64,000 nt of DNA from Comamonas sp. KCTC 72670 (GTDB lineage Bacteria; Myxococcota; Myxococcia; Myxococcales; Myxococcaceae). The notes beneath the pieces were generated by a model. The model ran no database searches. It worked only from the letters and a program-made list of their open reading frames with translations, and was not told the DNA's origin. The position numbers were made by a program, and so were the translations under genes. Within the stretch, counting starts at the first letter, position 1. Each line of letters begins with the position of its first letter. Location of the stretch: positions 905,166 through 969,165 of the forward strand of contig BNCN01000002.1 in the NCBI GenBank assembly GCA_014656495.1, in the 5' to 3' direction. Shown piece after piece: positions 45,048 through 52,953 of the stretch.

Positions 45048-45596
45048 ATGGATGACACATTGTCGGTTGCTGACCTTGTTCGAAGATTGGCCACGGGTTC
45101 GCGGTTGGAGTGCATCCAAGCCGCGAAGGAGCTCGCCGAGAGGCAGGACCGTACAGTGCTTTCCGAAGTGACCGATGTCCTGCAACGAGGCGAATCCGGA
45201 CATGCACGAGAGATGGCCGCGTGGCTGCTCGGGGAGCTGAGCCCAGGCACGGACCTCACCCTTGAGGCACTCCACGCAACGATTCTCGACATGTCCGCGC
45301 CCGAAAGCTTGCGAGGCCAAGCCATCGAGTCGCTGGGCAATCAAGTTTGTCACCTGACAGAGGGCGAGGTTTATGAACGCGCCGCGGATGTCCTCATCCC
45401 GCTCTTGCAAGAGCCGTCCGTGGAGATTCTCTACAATGCCGCCTTTGCGCTTGGAGCGATGCGCTGCCGTCGGGCTCGCTCGGAGTTGATGCGGCTCGCC
45501 GCACACGACCACCGCAAGTACAAGGGGTTGGAAACGATAAGCGAGAACGCACAGTTCTCAATCGAATGTATCGACTACGAACCGCATGGGCGTTGA
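45048..45596 (+). CDS. HEAT-like repeat protein, candidate immunity protein
   Basis: A 182-residue, all-helical protein from ATG 45048 (upstream in-frame starts at 44940/44958 are possible). It has four or five two-helix repeats: RLECIQAAKELAERQD, HAREMAAWLLGELSP, ESLRGQAIESLGNQ, VEILYNAAFALGAMRCRRARSELMRLAAHD, the HEAT/PBS-lyase pattern. Small HEAT proteins are frequent immunity proteins next to RHS/CDI toxins (known from the family). GC is lower than surrounding genes. It lies 129 bases after the preceding small gene and is probably co-transcribed. Confidence 0.7.
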   Translation: MDDTLSVADLVRRLATGSRLECIQAAKELAERQDRTVLSEVTDVLQRGESGHAREMAAWLLGELSPGTDLTLEALHATILDMSAPESLRGQAIESLGNQVCHLTEGEVYERAADVLIPLLQEPSVEILYNAAFALGAMRCRRARSELMRLAAHDHRKYKGLETISENAQFSIECIDYEPHGR

Positions 45597-45599
45597 AGC

Positions 45600-46135
45600 G
45601 GCCTCTCAAGGCGTGCTGCGATAGGCGCCTGACGCACAACCCGCACGAAGAACTCGTCGCCGCGGAAGGATACCTGCTGGAAGTTGCTGTCCGTGCGCGG
45701 CGCTTGTGGGTGGCATTTCTCCTGCGTTACTCGAAGCCGGTATGTCCCTGTACCGCTCCTTCGGTTCCCAGGTGCCCGACGCCCTGGGCATGCTCAGGCT
45801 GGAAGGCGCCCGGTTGATGTCCTTCGGTGACGCCAGGGTGCGACTGCTGCGACGCGGCGGAATGCTCACGGGGGTTGCTGGTCGCGGCTGGAGCGGGAGC
45901 GGCAGGCCGTCTTCGACGCGCTCGCGGGCACCCCGCAGCGTCGATATGGCCCAGGACGTGTCGACGTTCACTTCGGTTCCGATGCGTCGGAAGGCCGGGT
46001 CCCACGGCAGATGTCCCTGTCCTGGAAGAGGCCGAGCTACACCTTGAACCTGGGACGGGGACGGCGCCCTCGGGCCACGCGGAATGGACCGTGCGCCTCA
46101 TGGCCATCCGGAACCCGGAGTCCCCGTTCTTGTGA
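45600..46135 (+). pseudogene. Degenerate gene with several frameshifts
   Basis: Protein-like sequence continues through all three forward frames. NPHEELVAAEGYLLEVAVRARRLW is followed by GGISPALLEAGMSLYRSFGS with QVPDALGMLRLEGARLMSFGDAR. Next comes SRLERERQAVFDALAGTPQR with RYGPGRVDVHFGSDASEG. The last piece is ADVPVLEEAELHLEPGTGTA with PSGHAEWTVRLMAIRNPESPFL, ending in a stop at 46135. At least three frame changes in ~500 bases show decay. Family not recognised; it appears to be a myxobacterial hypothetical protein of about 170 residues. Confidence 0.55.
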
Positions 46136-46225
46136 GCACGTCGTTCTGTGCAGCATCGTCTCGCCCGGCTCGTCGCATCGGTATAGGGTGCTGCGCTCCC
46201 AGGGCCGGTTCGATGGCGGTGCAGC

Positions 46226-47389
46226 GTGCTTTATCGAGTGGCGGTTCTGTGGCTGTGTCTCGCGGCGTGCGGAGGGAACCGGTTTCCCACGGGCCCGGGC
46301 TCACCTCCGGATGGGCTTGACGACGGCTGGGATGTGGCCTCCTTCGAGGACGCGGGCGTCCAGCGTCCCTGGTTCGACGCTCTCGAGCATGATGTGAAGG
46401 AGGGCACCGTGGAGGTGCCGGACGCCGTGCTCGTCGCACGAGACGGCACGCTCCTCTACGAGCGTTATTGGAATGGCTTCAAGCGGGAGGACGCGCACGA
46501 CCTCCGGTCCGCCACCAAGAGTGTCACGTCGCTGCTGGTGGGCATGGCGCATGAGCGAGGATTGCTTTCGGACCTGGATGCGTCCGTCCTGTCGCTCCTG
46601 CCGCACCTGACGCCGGTTCGGAATGCGGACCCTCGCAAGGAGCGCATCACGCTGAGGCACCTGCTCCAGATGCGCTCCGGGCTCTCATGTGACGACTGGG
46701 ACCCGAAGTCTCCTGGGAATGAAGAGCGGATGTATGGCACCCGCGATTGGGCCCGCTTCATCGTGGATGTTCCCATGCGGGATGAACCGGGCACGGTAAC
46801 GCGCTACTGCACGGGCGGCGTGGTGCTTTTGGGGGCGGTCCTGGAGCACGTCAGTGGCCGGTCCATCGCCGACCTCTCTCGTGAGTGGTTGTTCTCGCCG
46901 CTGAAGGTCCAGGACTTCACCTGGAAACCCGCGGGCCGGAGGGGCACGGACACAGGCGGGCACCTGCACCTGCGCCCTCGCGACTTCCTCAAGCTGGGGC
47001 AAGTCGTCCTCGAGGGAGGGGCCTGGAAGGGCGAACGGCTCGTTTCAGAGGCGTGGGTGTCCGAGTCCGTCAATCCGCTCGGGCCACTCGGTGACGCCGG
47101 CTACGGTCTGCTGTGGTGGAGCACCCGCTTCGTCATCCAGGGCACCCCGGTGGAGGTGACCTTCGCGCGGGGGAACGGAGGCCAGTACGTCATCGCCGCG
47201 CCCTCGCTGGGCCTCACCGCGGCCTTCACGGGCAGCCATTACAACGGTGCGGGTTCCGCGCTGCCGCTGGAGTTGTTCGGGCGGTATGTGCTGCCGGCAG
47301 TGCTCGGCTTCGAGCGGCCGGCGGTCCACGGCGCCGCCGCTCACGCCGTGGGCACTGTCACACCGTCGATGAGTACTCCGTGCCGGTGA
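46226..47389 (+). CDS. Serine hydrolase, beta-lactamase/class C-like lipoprotein
   Basis: A 387-residue member of the beta-lactamase (PF00144) family. The start is GTG 46226. The signal VAVLWLCLAACGG gives a lipidated Cys15. The SxxK nucleophile/base is Ser95-Ala-Thr-Lys98, and the second motif Tyr-Cys-Thr falls in TRYCTGGVVLLGAVLEHVSG. Conserved LRHLLQMRSGLSCDDWD and the glycine-rich late strand FARGNGGQYVIAAPSLGLT are also present. Such proteins are esterases or D-Ala-peptidases as well as lactamases. No operon partner is evident. Confidence 0.88.
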   Translation: MLYRVAVLWLCLAACGGNRFPTGPGSPPDGLDDGWDVASFEDAGVQRPWFDALEHDVKEGTVEVPDAVLVARDGTLLYERYWNGFKREDAHDLRSATKSVTSLLVGMAHERGLLSDLDASVLSLLPHLTPVRNADPRKERITLRHLLQMRSGLSCDDWDPKSPGNEERMYGTRDWARFIVDVPMRDEPGTVTRYCTGGVVLLGAVLEHVSGRSIADLSREWLFSPLKVQDFTWKPAGRRGTDTGGHLHLRPRDFLKLGQVVLEGGAWKGERLVSEAWVSESVNPLGPLGDAGYGLLWWSTRFVIQGTPVEVTFARGNGGQYVIAAPSLGLTAAFTGSHYNGAGSALPLELFGRYVLPAVLGFERPAVHGAAAHAVGTVTPSMSTPCR

Positions 47390-47435
47390 TGGAGCCCGTC
47401 CTTGGTGACGGCCTCGCTGAGGCGCGCGAATCGCG

Positions 47436-48914
47436 TTAAGGTGCACGTGGGGGCCCGAACCATCGGACCAGGGCCTCATGCAGGCCCTGGTCCGTGCCCG
47501 TCCCGACCCACGCGACGTGTCCGTCCGGTCGAATCAGCACCGCGACGGGGGCTATGACCGCGCCGAGCACCGGGAGCTCCCAGGCCCCCGTGTAGCGCGC
47601 GGCGACCCTCCGAACCCGGTCCTCCCAGGGGGAGATGTCGAGCGTGCCTGGTTGGCCAAGGTCGAGAAGGACGGGCCGTGCGTCGTGCAGCAGGTGGAAC
47701 ACGCGCCTCGGGCCGTCGTCCGTGAGCAGGTCGAGGTCCGGCACGCGGCGCCCGAGCAGCGGGTGCCCGCTTCCGAGGTCGTAGTGGATGTCCAGCCCCG
47801 ACATCATCGCCGCGTACTGTTTGCGTGGCCCCTCCATACTCAGCAGCTCCGCCAGCGTCTCGCGCACGGCGTCCATCCGCGCGTCACCGCGGCTCAGCGC
47901 GGTCTGCGCCAGGGTCTTCCGCAGCACCCGGGCCGCGACGGGGTGTCGCTCGGCGTGGTACGTGTCGAGCAGGCTCTCCGGCGAGACGCCGCGCACGACC
48001 AGGGCCAGCTTCCACCCCAGGTTCACGGCGTCCTGCACGCCAAGGTTGAGCCCCTGTCCGCCCATGGGCGAATGCACGTGCGCCGCGTCGCCGGCCAGGA
48101 GCACCCGCCGGTCCCGGTAGGACGCCGCCTGCCGCGTCATGTCGGTGAACCTCGAGAGGTAGGTGGCGCCGCGCAGACCAAAGTCCAACCCATAGAGCGC
48201 GATGAGCCCCTCGCGGAGGAGCTCGAGGGACGGTGCGTCGCCTGCGTTGACCTGCTCCTCTCTCAACACGACGCCCACACGCCCGTCCTCCATCTTGCCC
48301 ATGGCGTAGGTGCCCTTCTCGTCCCGGCGGATGCCGAACGCCGGTGCGCCGGCCATCTCGACCTCGGCGATGAGATAGCTGACGGACGCGTCCCAGCCCG
48401 GGAACTCGATGCCTGCCGTCTTGCGGATGAGGCTGCGACCCCCATCGCACCCGACGAGGTACTTCGACCGCAACGCCCGGCCGCCGGACAGCGCGACGTC
48501 GACGCCGGTGTCGTCCTGGGTGAAGCCCGCAACCTCGCACTCACGGTAGATGGGGACGGCCAGCTCGCCCACCCACTCCGCCAGGATGCGCTCGAAGCGC
48601 TCCTGCAAGAGCGCGAGCCCATGGTTGTGTCGCGTCGGGAAGTCGCTGAGGTCCAGAGGTGCCTGCCCGAATGCGACGTTCTGGACGGCTTGTCCTTGCG
48701 AGGTGAAGCGCTCGACGACTCCGCGCTGGTCGAGCACCTCCAGGCTGCGTGCATGCAGGCCCCGTGAGCGCGAGCCGTCGACCGCTTGGCTGGCGCGCCG
48801 CTCGACGATGGCCACGTCCACCTGCGCCAACGCCAGCTCCGCCGCCAGCATCAGCCCGGTAGGGCCTCCTCCCACAATCACCACTGCGTGCTGTGTCACC
48901 ACGTCCGTGCGCAT
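47436..48914 (-). CDS. FAD-dependent aromatic-ring monooxygenase
   Basis: A 492-residue group A flavoprotein hydroxylase. The dinucleotide motif VIVGGGPTGL is at 12-21, the DG motif is GCDGGRSLIRK, and the GD motif is LLAGDAAHVHSPMGGQGLNLGVQDAVNL. The C-terminal thioredoxin-like region ending in IRPDGHVAWVG is typical of PgaE/RdmE/MhpA-like enzymes. ATG 48914 has GGAGG at good spacing; the frame is open to 49394 but overlaps repeats. Hydroxylates phenolic substrates with NAD(P)H and O2; actual substrate unknown. Convergent with the serine hydrolase. Confidence 0.93.
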   Translation of the reverse strand: MRTDVVTQHAVVIVGGGPTGLMLAAELALAQVDVAIVERRASQAVDGSRSRGLHARSLEVLDQRGVVERFTSQGQAVQNVAFGQAPLDLSDFPTRHNHGLALLQERFERILAEWVGELAVPIYRECEVAGFTQDDTGVDVALSGGRALRSKYLVGCDGGRSLIRKTAGIEFPGWDASVSYLIAEVEMAGAPAFGIRRDEKGTYAMGKMEDGRVGVVLREEQVNAGDAPSLELLREGLIALYGLDFGLRGATYLSRFTDMTRQAASYRDRRVLLAGDAAHVHSPMGGQGLNLGVQDAVNLGWKLALVVRGVSPESLLDTYHAERHPVAARVLRKTLAQTALSRGDARMDAVRETLAELLSMEGPRKQYAAMMSGLDIHYDLGSGHPLLGRRVPDLDLLTDDGPRRVFHLLHDARPVLLDLGQPGTLDISPWEDRVRRVAARYTGAWELPVLGAVIAPVAVLIRPDGHVAWVGTGTDQGLHEALVRWFGPPRAP

Positions 48915-49039
48915 CTCGCGTTCCTCCGGGGCCTGGACTGAAACGGGCGATGGTGGAGCACGACCGGGGGGGCTTGCGGCAATACCCGGGGTCTGGCATT
49001 TGCTGATGGTGGAAAGAGCGGAGGGGGTTGTCGTGGCGC

Positions 49040-49237
49040 CTCCCGCCGTCCGTCCTTTTTCGCGTCCTGCCTCACGAGGATGGATGTGCTGGCGGGAACC
49101 ACCAGCAGGCTGCCCATCCATCCGTCGCTGAGCAGGGGCAGGCCCCACATCGACTCGGCCTCCCGGGTCCCGGTGTTGTACGCGACGACAGCGGGCAACG
49201 AGCAGGCGACGACGAAGAGTCCCCCCGACGCGACCAC
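49040..49237 (-). pseudogene. Membrane-protein fragment
   Basis: Minus-strand frame encoding GKAVVASGGLFVVACSLPAV, then ESMWGLPLLSDGWMGSLLVV with PASTSILVRQDAKKDG: two hydrophobic segments with a short loop, membrane-protein-like. Downstream the frame runs as proline-rich low-quality sequence into the monooxygenase start, and no ribosome site precedes the GTG at 49237. Probably a truncated or decayed gene; a tiny functional protein cannot be excluded. Confidence 0.35.
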
Positions 49238-49267
49238 GGCTTTGCCTCGTGTCCACCGAGGCGGTGC

Positions 49268-49437
49268 CTATGGGGCAGGGGACGTGCTGGAGGGAGCGGA
49301 TGGCATGTCCCCTCCGATTGGCTCGAAGTCCGCCTCCTGGCTCTCGGGGATTAGCAGCCGAGTGCAGGCAATCATGCGGACACGATGTCCGCATGGATTT
49401 GGCGCGTACAGAGCGAGCGAGGCCTGTGCACCTCGTC
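49268..49437 (-). pseudogene. Deleted paralogue of the gene at 52389
   Basis: The 5' part is ~75% identical to the first ~20 codons of the gene at 52389. Its start codon is changed (ATG to ACG) and a four-base insertion breaks the frame. After HRVRM the sequence jumps directly to IACTRLLIPESQEADFE, matching the C-terminal YACTRLFVSP of the intact copy, so about 80 internal codons are deleted. Confidence 0.6.
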
Positions 49438-49498
49438 GTAAATGGGTCGCTCGGCAGAAACGAGGGACGTCGTCAATTTTGTCCTGTGTCGCAGTGGG
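49376..49498. repeat. Dispersed repeat copy A
   Basis: About 120 bases matching copy B at 52662-52779 at roughly three quarters of positions, spanning the upstream region and 5' coding part of a gene. It also contains a perfect ten-base inverted repeat with a three-base loop (49373-49395) that copy B lacks. Confidence 0.7.
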
Positions 49499-49510
49499 GG
49501 CCAGCGCGCT

Positions 49511-49790
49511 CTACCGGCTTGGCGGTGCAGGAGCACCGTGGCCAAGGAGGCTGCGGACTTCACGTGGATCCGCCAGCGCTCGGATGTCCTCGAGGGTGAC
49601 AAAGCCTGCAGCTTGGGTTGCGTCCGTGGCTGGGCGTGGGCCCGCTACGTGCGAGCCGTACGGCCCTGTCTCGCCGACCTGCCTCAGTCCAACGTGCGAT
49701 GCCAGGCACGCCTCGACGATGGGCGCTACCGCGAGCGCGCGTCATCGAGCGCGTCGTCGGACACCTCAAGGCGCCCGGGTCATCGGACCG
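49511..49790 (-). pseudogene. 3' fragment of an unidentified gene
   Basis: A clean minus-strand frame gives ALAVAPIVEACLASHVGLRQ, VGETGPYGSHVAGPRPATD and ATQAAGFVTLEDIRALADPR, then EVRSLLGHGAPAPPSR with a stop at 49511. Further 5', the frame breaks near 49740 (VSDDALDDAR is in another frame) and near 49780. Codon bias is gene-like, so this is the decayed end of a real gene. Family unknown. Confidence 0.5.
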
Positions 49791-49958
49791 AGCTGCGACA
49801 CACTCGCGTGGACTTTTCCAACGCACGAGGGACGCCGCGGCCGAGCGCGATGCGACTCAAGCGGATGTGACCGTGTCAGTCCGACCGCACACGCGGCTCC
49901 CCGACCGCGTTCGTGAGGCGACGCATGTTGGCGCGACGTTTGCTGTGCCAGGGCCCCC

Positions 49959-50795
49959 ATGTTCCAACTCCCTATTCCCGGATGCCGTCGTGCCGGACTG
50001 TTCGTGCTGCTCCTGTCCCTCTCATGCGCGGGGGCTCGCCCGGTCCTGCTCCACGTCGACTCCCGCCATCCCGGCTGCTTCGGCCTGCTGAACCTGGAAA
50101 CAGGCCAGGTCGCGTTCAACGACAGCAGCCTCTGCCAAGAGCGCCTGTCTCCCGCATCCACCTTCAAGATTCCGCATGCGCTCATCGCGCTGGAGGAGGG
50201 CCTGTTGACGCCAGACGCGGTGGTGCCATGGGACGGCACCCACTACGCCAACCCTGCATGGGCCCAGGACCAGACGCTGGACACGGCGATGCGCCGCTCG
50301 GCCTTGTGGGTCTTCCAGGGGCTCGCGCGCAGGCTGGGGCGTGAACGCGAGGAGGCCTGGATGAAGCGCCTCCAGTATGGAAACGCGGATGCGTCGGGAG
50401 ACATCTCCCTGTTCTGGCTGAACGGGCCGCTGCGCATCTCCCCCGAGGAGCAGCTTCACTTCCTGGCGCGGCTGTACAGGGGGCAGCTTCCCGTGAGCGC
50501 GGCCACGCAGGAGACCGTGAAGCGCACCTTGGTTCAGGGGCCGCAGACGGTGTCGCACGTCCGGGACGGCATCGACATGGGAGGCCCGTGGAAGGGGGGC
50601 TCGATGCTCAGCGCGAAAACCGGCTTGCTCACGCTTCCAGAAGTGAACCTGTCGTGGCTCGTGGGGCATGTGGACACGAAGGAGGGCGCCTTTGTCTTTG
50701 TCAGTGCGGTGCGCTCCCCTCCGGGCGCATCGGTGTCGCCCCACCCCGCGTTGGCGGCCGCGATCGATGCGCTGAAGGCCCAAGGGTTGCTCTGA
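49959..50795 (+). CDS. Class D (OXA-type) beta-lactamase homologue
   Basis: A 278-residue protein with all class D landmarks: STFK (67-70, active-site Ser67 and carboxylatable Lys70) in PASTFKIPHALIALE, the Ser-x-Val position as SAL (114-116) in RRSALWVFQ, YGN (140-142), Trp153 in LFWLNGPLRIS, and KTG (220-222). The N-terminus is a signal (GLFVLLLSLSCAGA), possibly lipidated. Length fits the family. The SAV-to-SAL change alters the residue next to the catalytic lysine, so the hydrolysis rate may be low. Located in a mobile-element-rich patch; an acquired origin is possible. It may serve in resistance or as a signalling-type sensor. Confidence 0.92.
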   Translation: MFQLPIPGCRRAGLFVLLLSLSCAGARPVLLHVDSRHPGCFGLLNLETGQVAFNDSSLCQERLSPASTFKIPHALIALEEGLLTPDAVVPWDGTHYANPAWAQDQTLDTAMRRSALWVFQGLARRLGREREEAWMKRLQYGNADASGDISLFWLNGPLRISPEEQLHFLARLYRGQLPVSAATQETVKRTLVQGPQTVSHVRDGIDMGGPWKGGSMLSAKTGLLTLPEVNLSWLVGHVDTKEGAFVFVSAVRSPPGASVSPHPALAAAIDALKAQGLL

Positions 50796-50978
50796 CCGTC
50801 AATGGGGGCCCCTGCGGCTTTCCGTATTGACAATGCTGACGCCACGTTTGCCTCTCTCGTCGAACCTCAAGATGAGGCCATTCACTCAGTGCCTCGACCG
50901 CTGCAAGGCCACCACAGAGGTCCTGTTCCGTGGTGCCGGGCATCAGCGGTGCCATTCTGCGGGCAGGCGGGAGAAGCC

Positions 50979-51260
50979 TCAGGAAGCTGTCGACAAGCGA
51001 AACTCCTCCACGCGCCCCTGCCACGCCACCAGCGAGGACGTCTGCTGCGGCGACACCCGCGACGGCAGGTGCGCCTGCACCAGCGCCATGAGGGCCTCCA
51101 ACTCCGGCACGTCCTCCGGCCGACCCTCCAGCGCCCCCACCGCCTTCAGCGCCGTGCGGTACGTCCTCTCTGTATTCGGGCCCATCCCCAACAGCCGGGC
51201 CACTTCGCGCGCACCCGTCCGCAGGCGGTGCAGCCGCGCCAGCTCTCTCAACCTGTCCAT
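50979..51260 (-). mobile_element. Truncated IS21-family transposase (IstA N-terminus)
   Basis: MDRLRELARLHRLRTGAREVARLLG followed by GPNTERTYRTALKAVGALEG and PELEALMALVQAHLP is the N-terminal HTH of an IS21 IstA. The reading frame ends after about 93 residues at RVEEFRLSTAS, where a full IstA has 400-500. The DDE domain and istB are missing, so the element is a remnant. Confidence 0.75.
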
Positions 51261-51281
51261 GTCGACTCTCCGGTGACTCAT

Positions 51282-51636
51282 CCGCGCGCTGTCCCTGCCC
51301 GCACCGCCCTGGCGGTGCTCACGGACGCGCGAGGATGCTCGCGTAAGGCCGCCGGGTAGGAATTCACCCCGCCAGCGGACCTTGTTTCAGATTCCTTCAG
51401 GGCGGCGGGGGCGCAGCCCTCCTGCTACGCAACGCGCTCCGCTTGGCCGACCCTGCTACGAACAGCTTGGGTGACCCCACTGCGATCCATTACCCCGGCC
51501 CATGACAGTGGGCCCAGCCTGCGCTCGCGCCTTGGTTCGTGACCGGGGCCTGGGCCCAAATGTGGCTCCAGGTCCCGCACTTGCCCGCGGTGCCCGTCGC
51601 GCCAGGGGAATGGCGGACCGCGGGCACTCCTGCCCC
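51282..51636. other. Flank of IS21 remnant, no supported gene
   Basis: About 355 bases with no gene. CCTGCTACG is repeated about 40 bases apart near 51421-51470, which could be the internal repeats of an IS21 end. Otherwise nothing recognisable. Confidence 0.3.
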
Positions 51637-52194
51637 TCACTGCGCCGAAGCGGGCGGCGCGGGGGGCGCGACGGACATGGTGCGCACGTCGAAAGTCACC
51701 TTCTGCGGCTCCTCGGGAGCCACCGCCACCGTGAGCCACGAACCCGGCTGCACCCGAGCCAGCCATTCGACGGGAATGCTCTGGGTGAGCGAGGCCGAGT
51801 AGGGCGCACCCAAGGCAGGGTAGAGCTTGAGCGCCAACGTCAAGCAGCGCTCGGACTTCGTTCCGATGAGGCAGCTCCCCGGCTCCATCCGCTCCACCTG
51901 GGCTGTCGTCGGCGTGCCTTCCGCTGCGGCACGCTCCACTTGACGGCCGCGGTAGATGGCATGGCTCAGGAGCAAGCCGATGACCGCGACGAGCGCGAAG
52001 CCGAGCCACTCGCGGATGCGACTCGGTCGGATGAGCCGCTCCACCTGCCGGTCGTGGCGGGCGCGCTCCTCGTCGGAGCTGGCTGCGGCGCGCAGGTCGA
52101 GAACGCTTTGGATGAGCGGCGCGAGCTCCGGCTTCGTGCGTACACGCTGCTCGACCTTCGTGCGGAGCCCATCGTGCAAGGGCGACAGATTCAT
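51637..52194 (-). CDS. Single-helix membrane protein, hypothetical
   Basis: A 185-residue protein. A cytoplasmic Arg-rich helical N-part (TKPELAPLIQSVLDLRAAAS ... ERARHDRQVERLIRPSRIR) precedes one transmembrane helix (EWLGFALVAVIGLLLSHAIY, ~62-82). An outside beta-rich domain (TTAQVERMEPGSCLIGTKSERCLTLALKLY) with two cysteines ends in a Pro/Ala tail. The outside part resembles DUF3592-like domains in pattern only. Function unknown. Confidence 0.6.
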   Translation of the reverse strand: MNLSPLHDGLRTKVEQRVRTKPELAPLIQSVLDLRAAASSDEERARHDRQVERLIRPSRIREWLGFALVAVIGLLLSHAIYRGRQVERAAAEGTPTTAQVERMEPGSCLIGTKSERCLTLALKLYPALGAPYSASLTQSIPVEWLARVQPGSWLTVAVAPEEPQKVTFDVRTMSVAPPAPPASAQ

Positions 52195-52388
52195 GGCGCT
52201 CGAACCTACTACGCCCCCCTGTTATCAGGGGCTTCAACCGACGGGGACACTTCGCGCCCGATGGCCCTGGGGCCTCGGGCGTCGAGGGGTGGGCCATGTA
52301 TCGACACATGCTCGTCAGCGATGTGTCGCTGCATGGGATTGGCGTCGTATTTCCGTCGTATCACGGATGAAAGGGCCCTTCGTTCAGC

Positions 52389-52718
52389 TCACGGAGAAAC
52401 AAACAACCGGGTGCAAGCGTAGTTGTACTCTCCCGAGTCCTTGACGGTCACTGCCGAGGCGAGCACTTCCCCTTCGTAGGTGAAAGAGATGTTCCATTTG
52501 CCCGAGTGGATCAGCGCGTCGAGCATGTCGGGCGAGGTGCAAGTTTGGACGTCGGAAAACAGCCCGTGGGGAATGTAGTACGTGCCGGTGGTGAGATCGA
52601 TCGCAAGGGTGGCGTCAATGGGGCCAGCCAAGAGGCTGCGCCCGCGTTTCAATCCAAGCAGGCGGACACGATGCCCGCGTGGAATTGGAGCGTATAGAGC
52701 GAGGTCTGTGCATCTCAT
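52389..52718 (-). CDS. Small hypothetical protein, parent of dispersed repeat
   Basis: A 109-residue protein from ATG 52718. The middle is beta-rich and well ordered (AGPIDATLAIDLTTGTYYIP, LDALIHSGKWNISFTYEGEV, SGEYNYACTRLFVSP). The N-terminal MRCTDLALYAPIPRGHRVR is shared with the deleted copy at 49268. No signal peptide or known domain. Two copies in 3.3 kb suggest duplication in a mobile patch; GC is somewhat lower than neighbours. Confidence 0.6.
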   Translation of the reverse strand: MRCTDLALYAPIPRGHRVRLLGLKRGRSLLAGPIDATLAIDLTTGTYYIPHGLFSDVQTCTSPDMLDALIHSGKWNISFTYEGEVLASAVTVKDSGEYNYACTRLFVSP

Positions 52719-52779
52719 CGAGACAGGGTGGCTCGGCGGATGCTCGGGACGTAATCAAATCGGCCCGTGTCGCAGTGGG
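52662..52779. repeat. Dispersed repeat copy B
   Basis: Matches copy A at 49376-49498 over the promoter region and first ~20 codons of the gene at 52389. Homology ends at GTGTCGCAGTGGG in both copies. Same orientation, about 3.3 kb apart. Confidence 0.7.
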
Positions 52780-52953
52780 TCCAGGGCTGCCATGCGGGCC
52801 CTGCTTCTCATCGTCAGGGGACGGGTGCCCTTCCTGCGCAAGGTCGGGGCCACTCTCGCGGCCTGGCTCAGGTGGCCGGTGACGCCGTTGGTGCGCACGT
52901 CCGCGGCCTCGACGTGCCCGGTGAAGTCACAAGCGCAACCCAGGAACCGTGAA

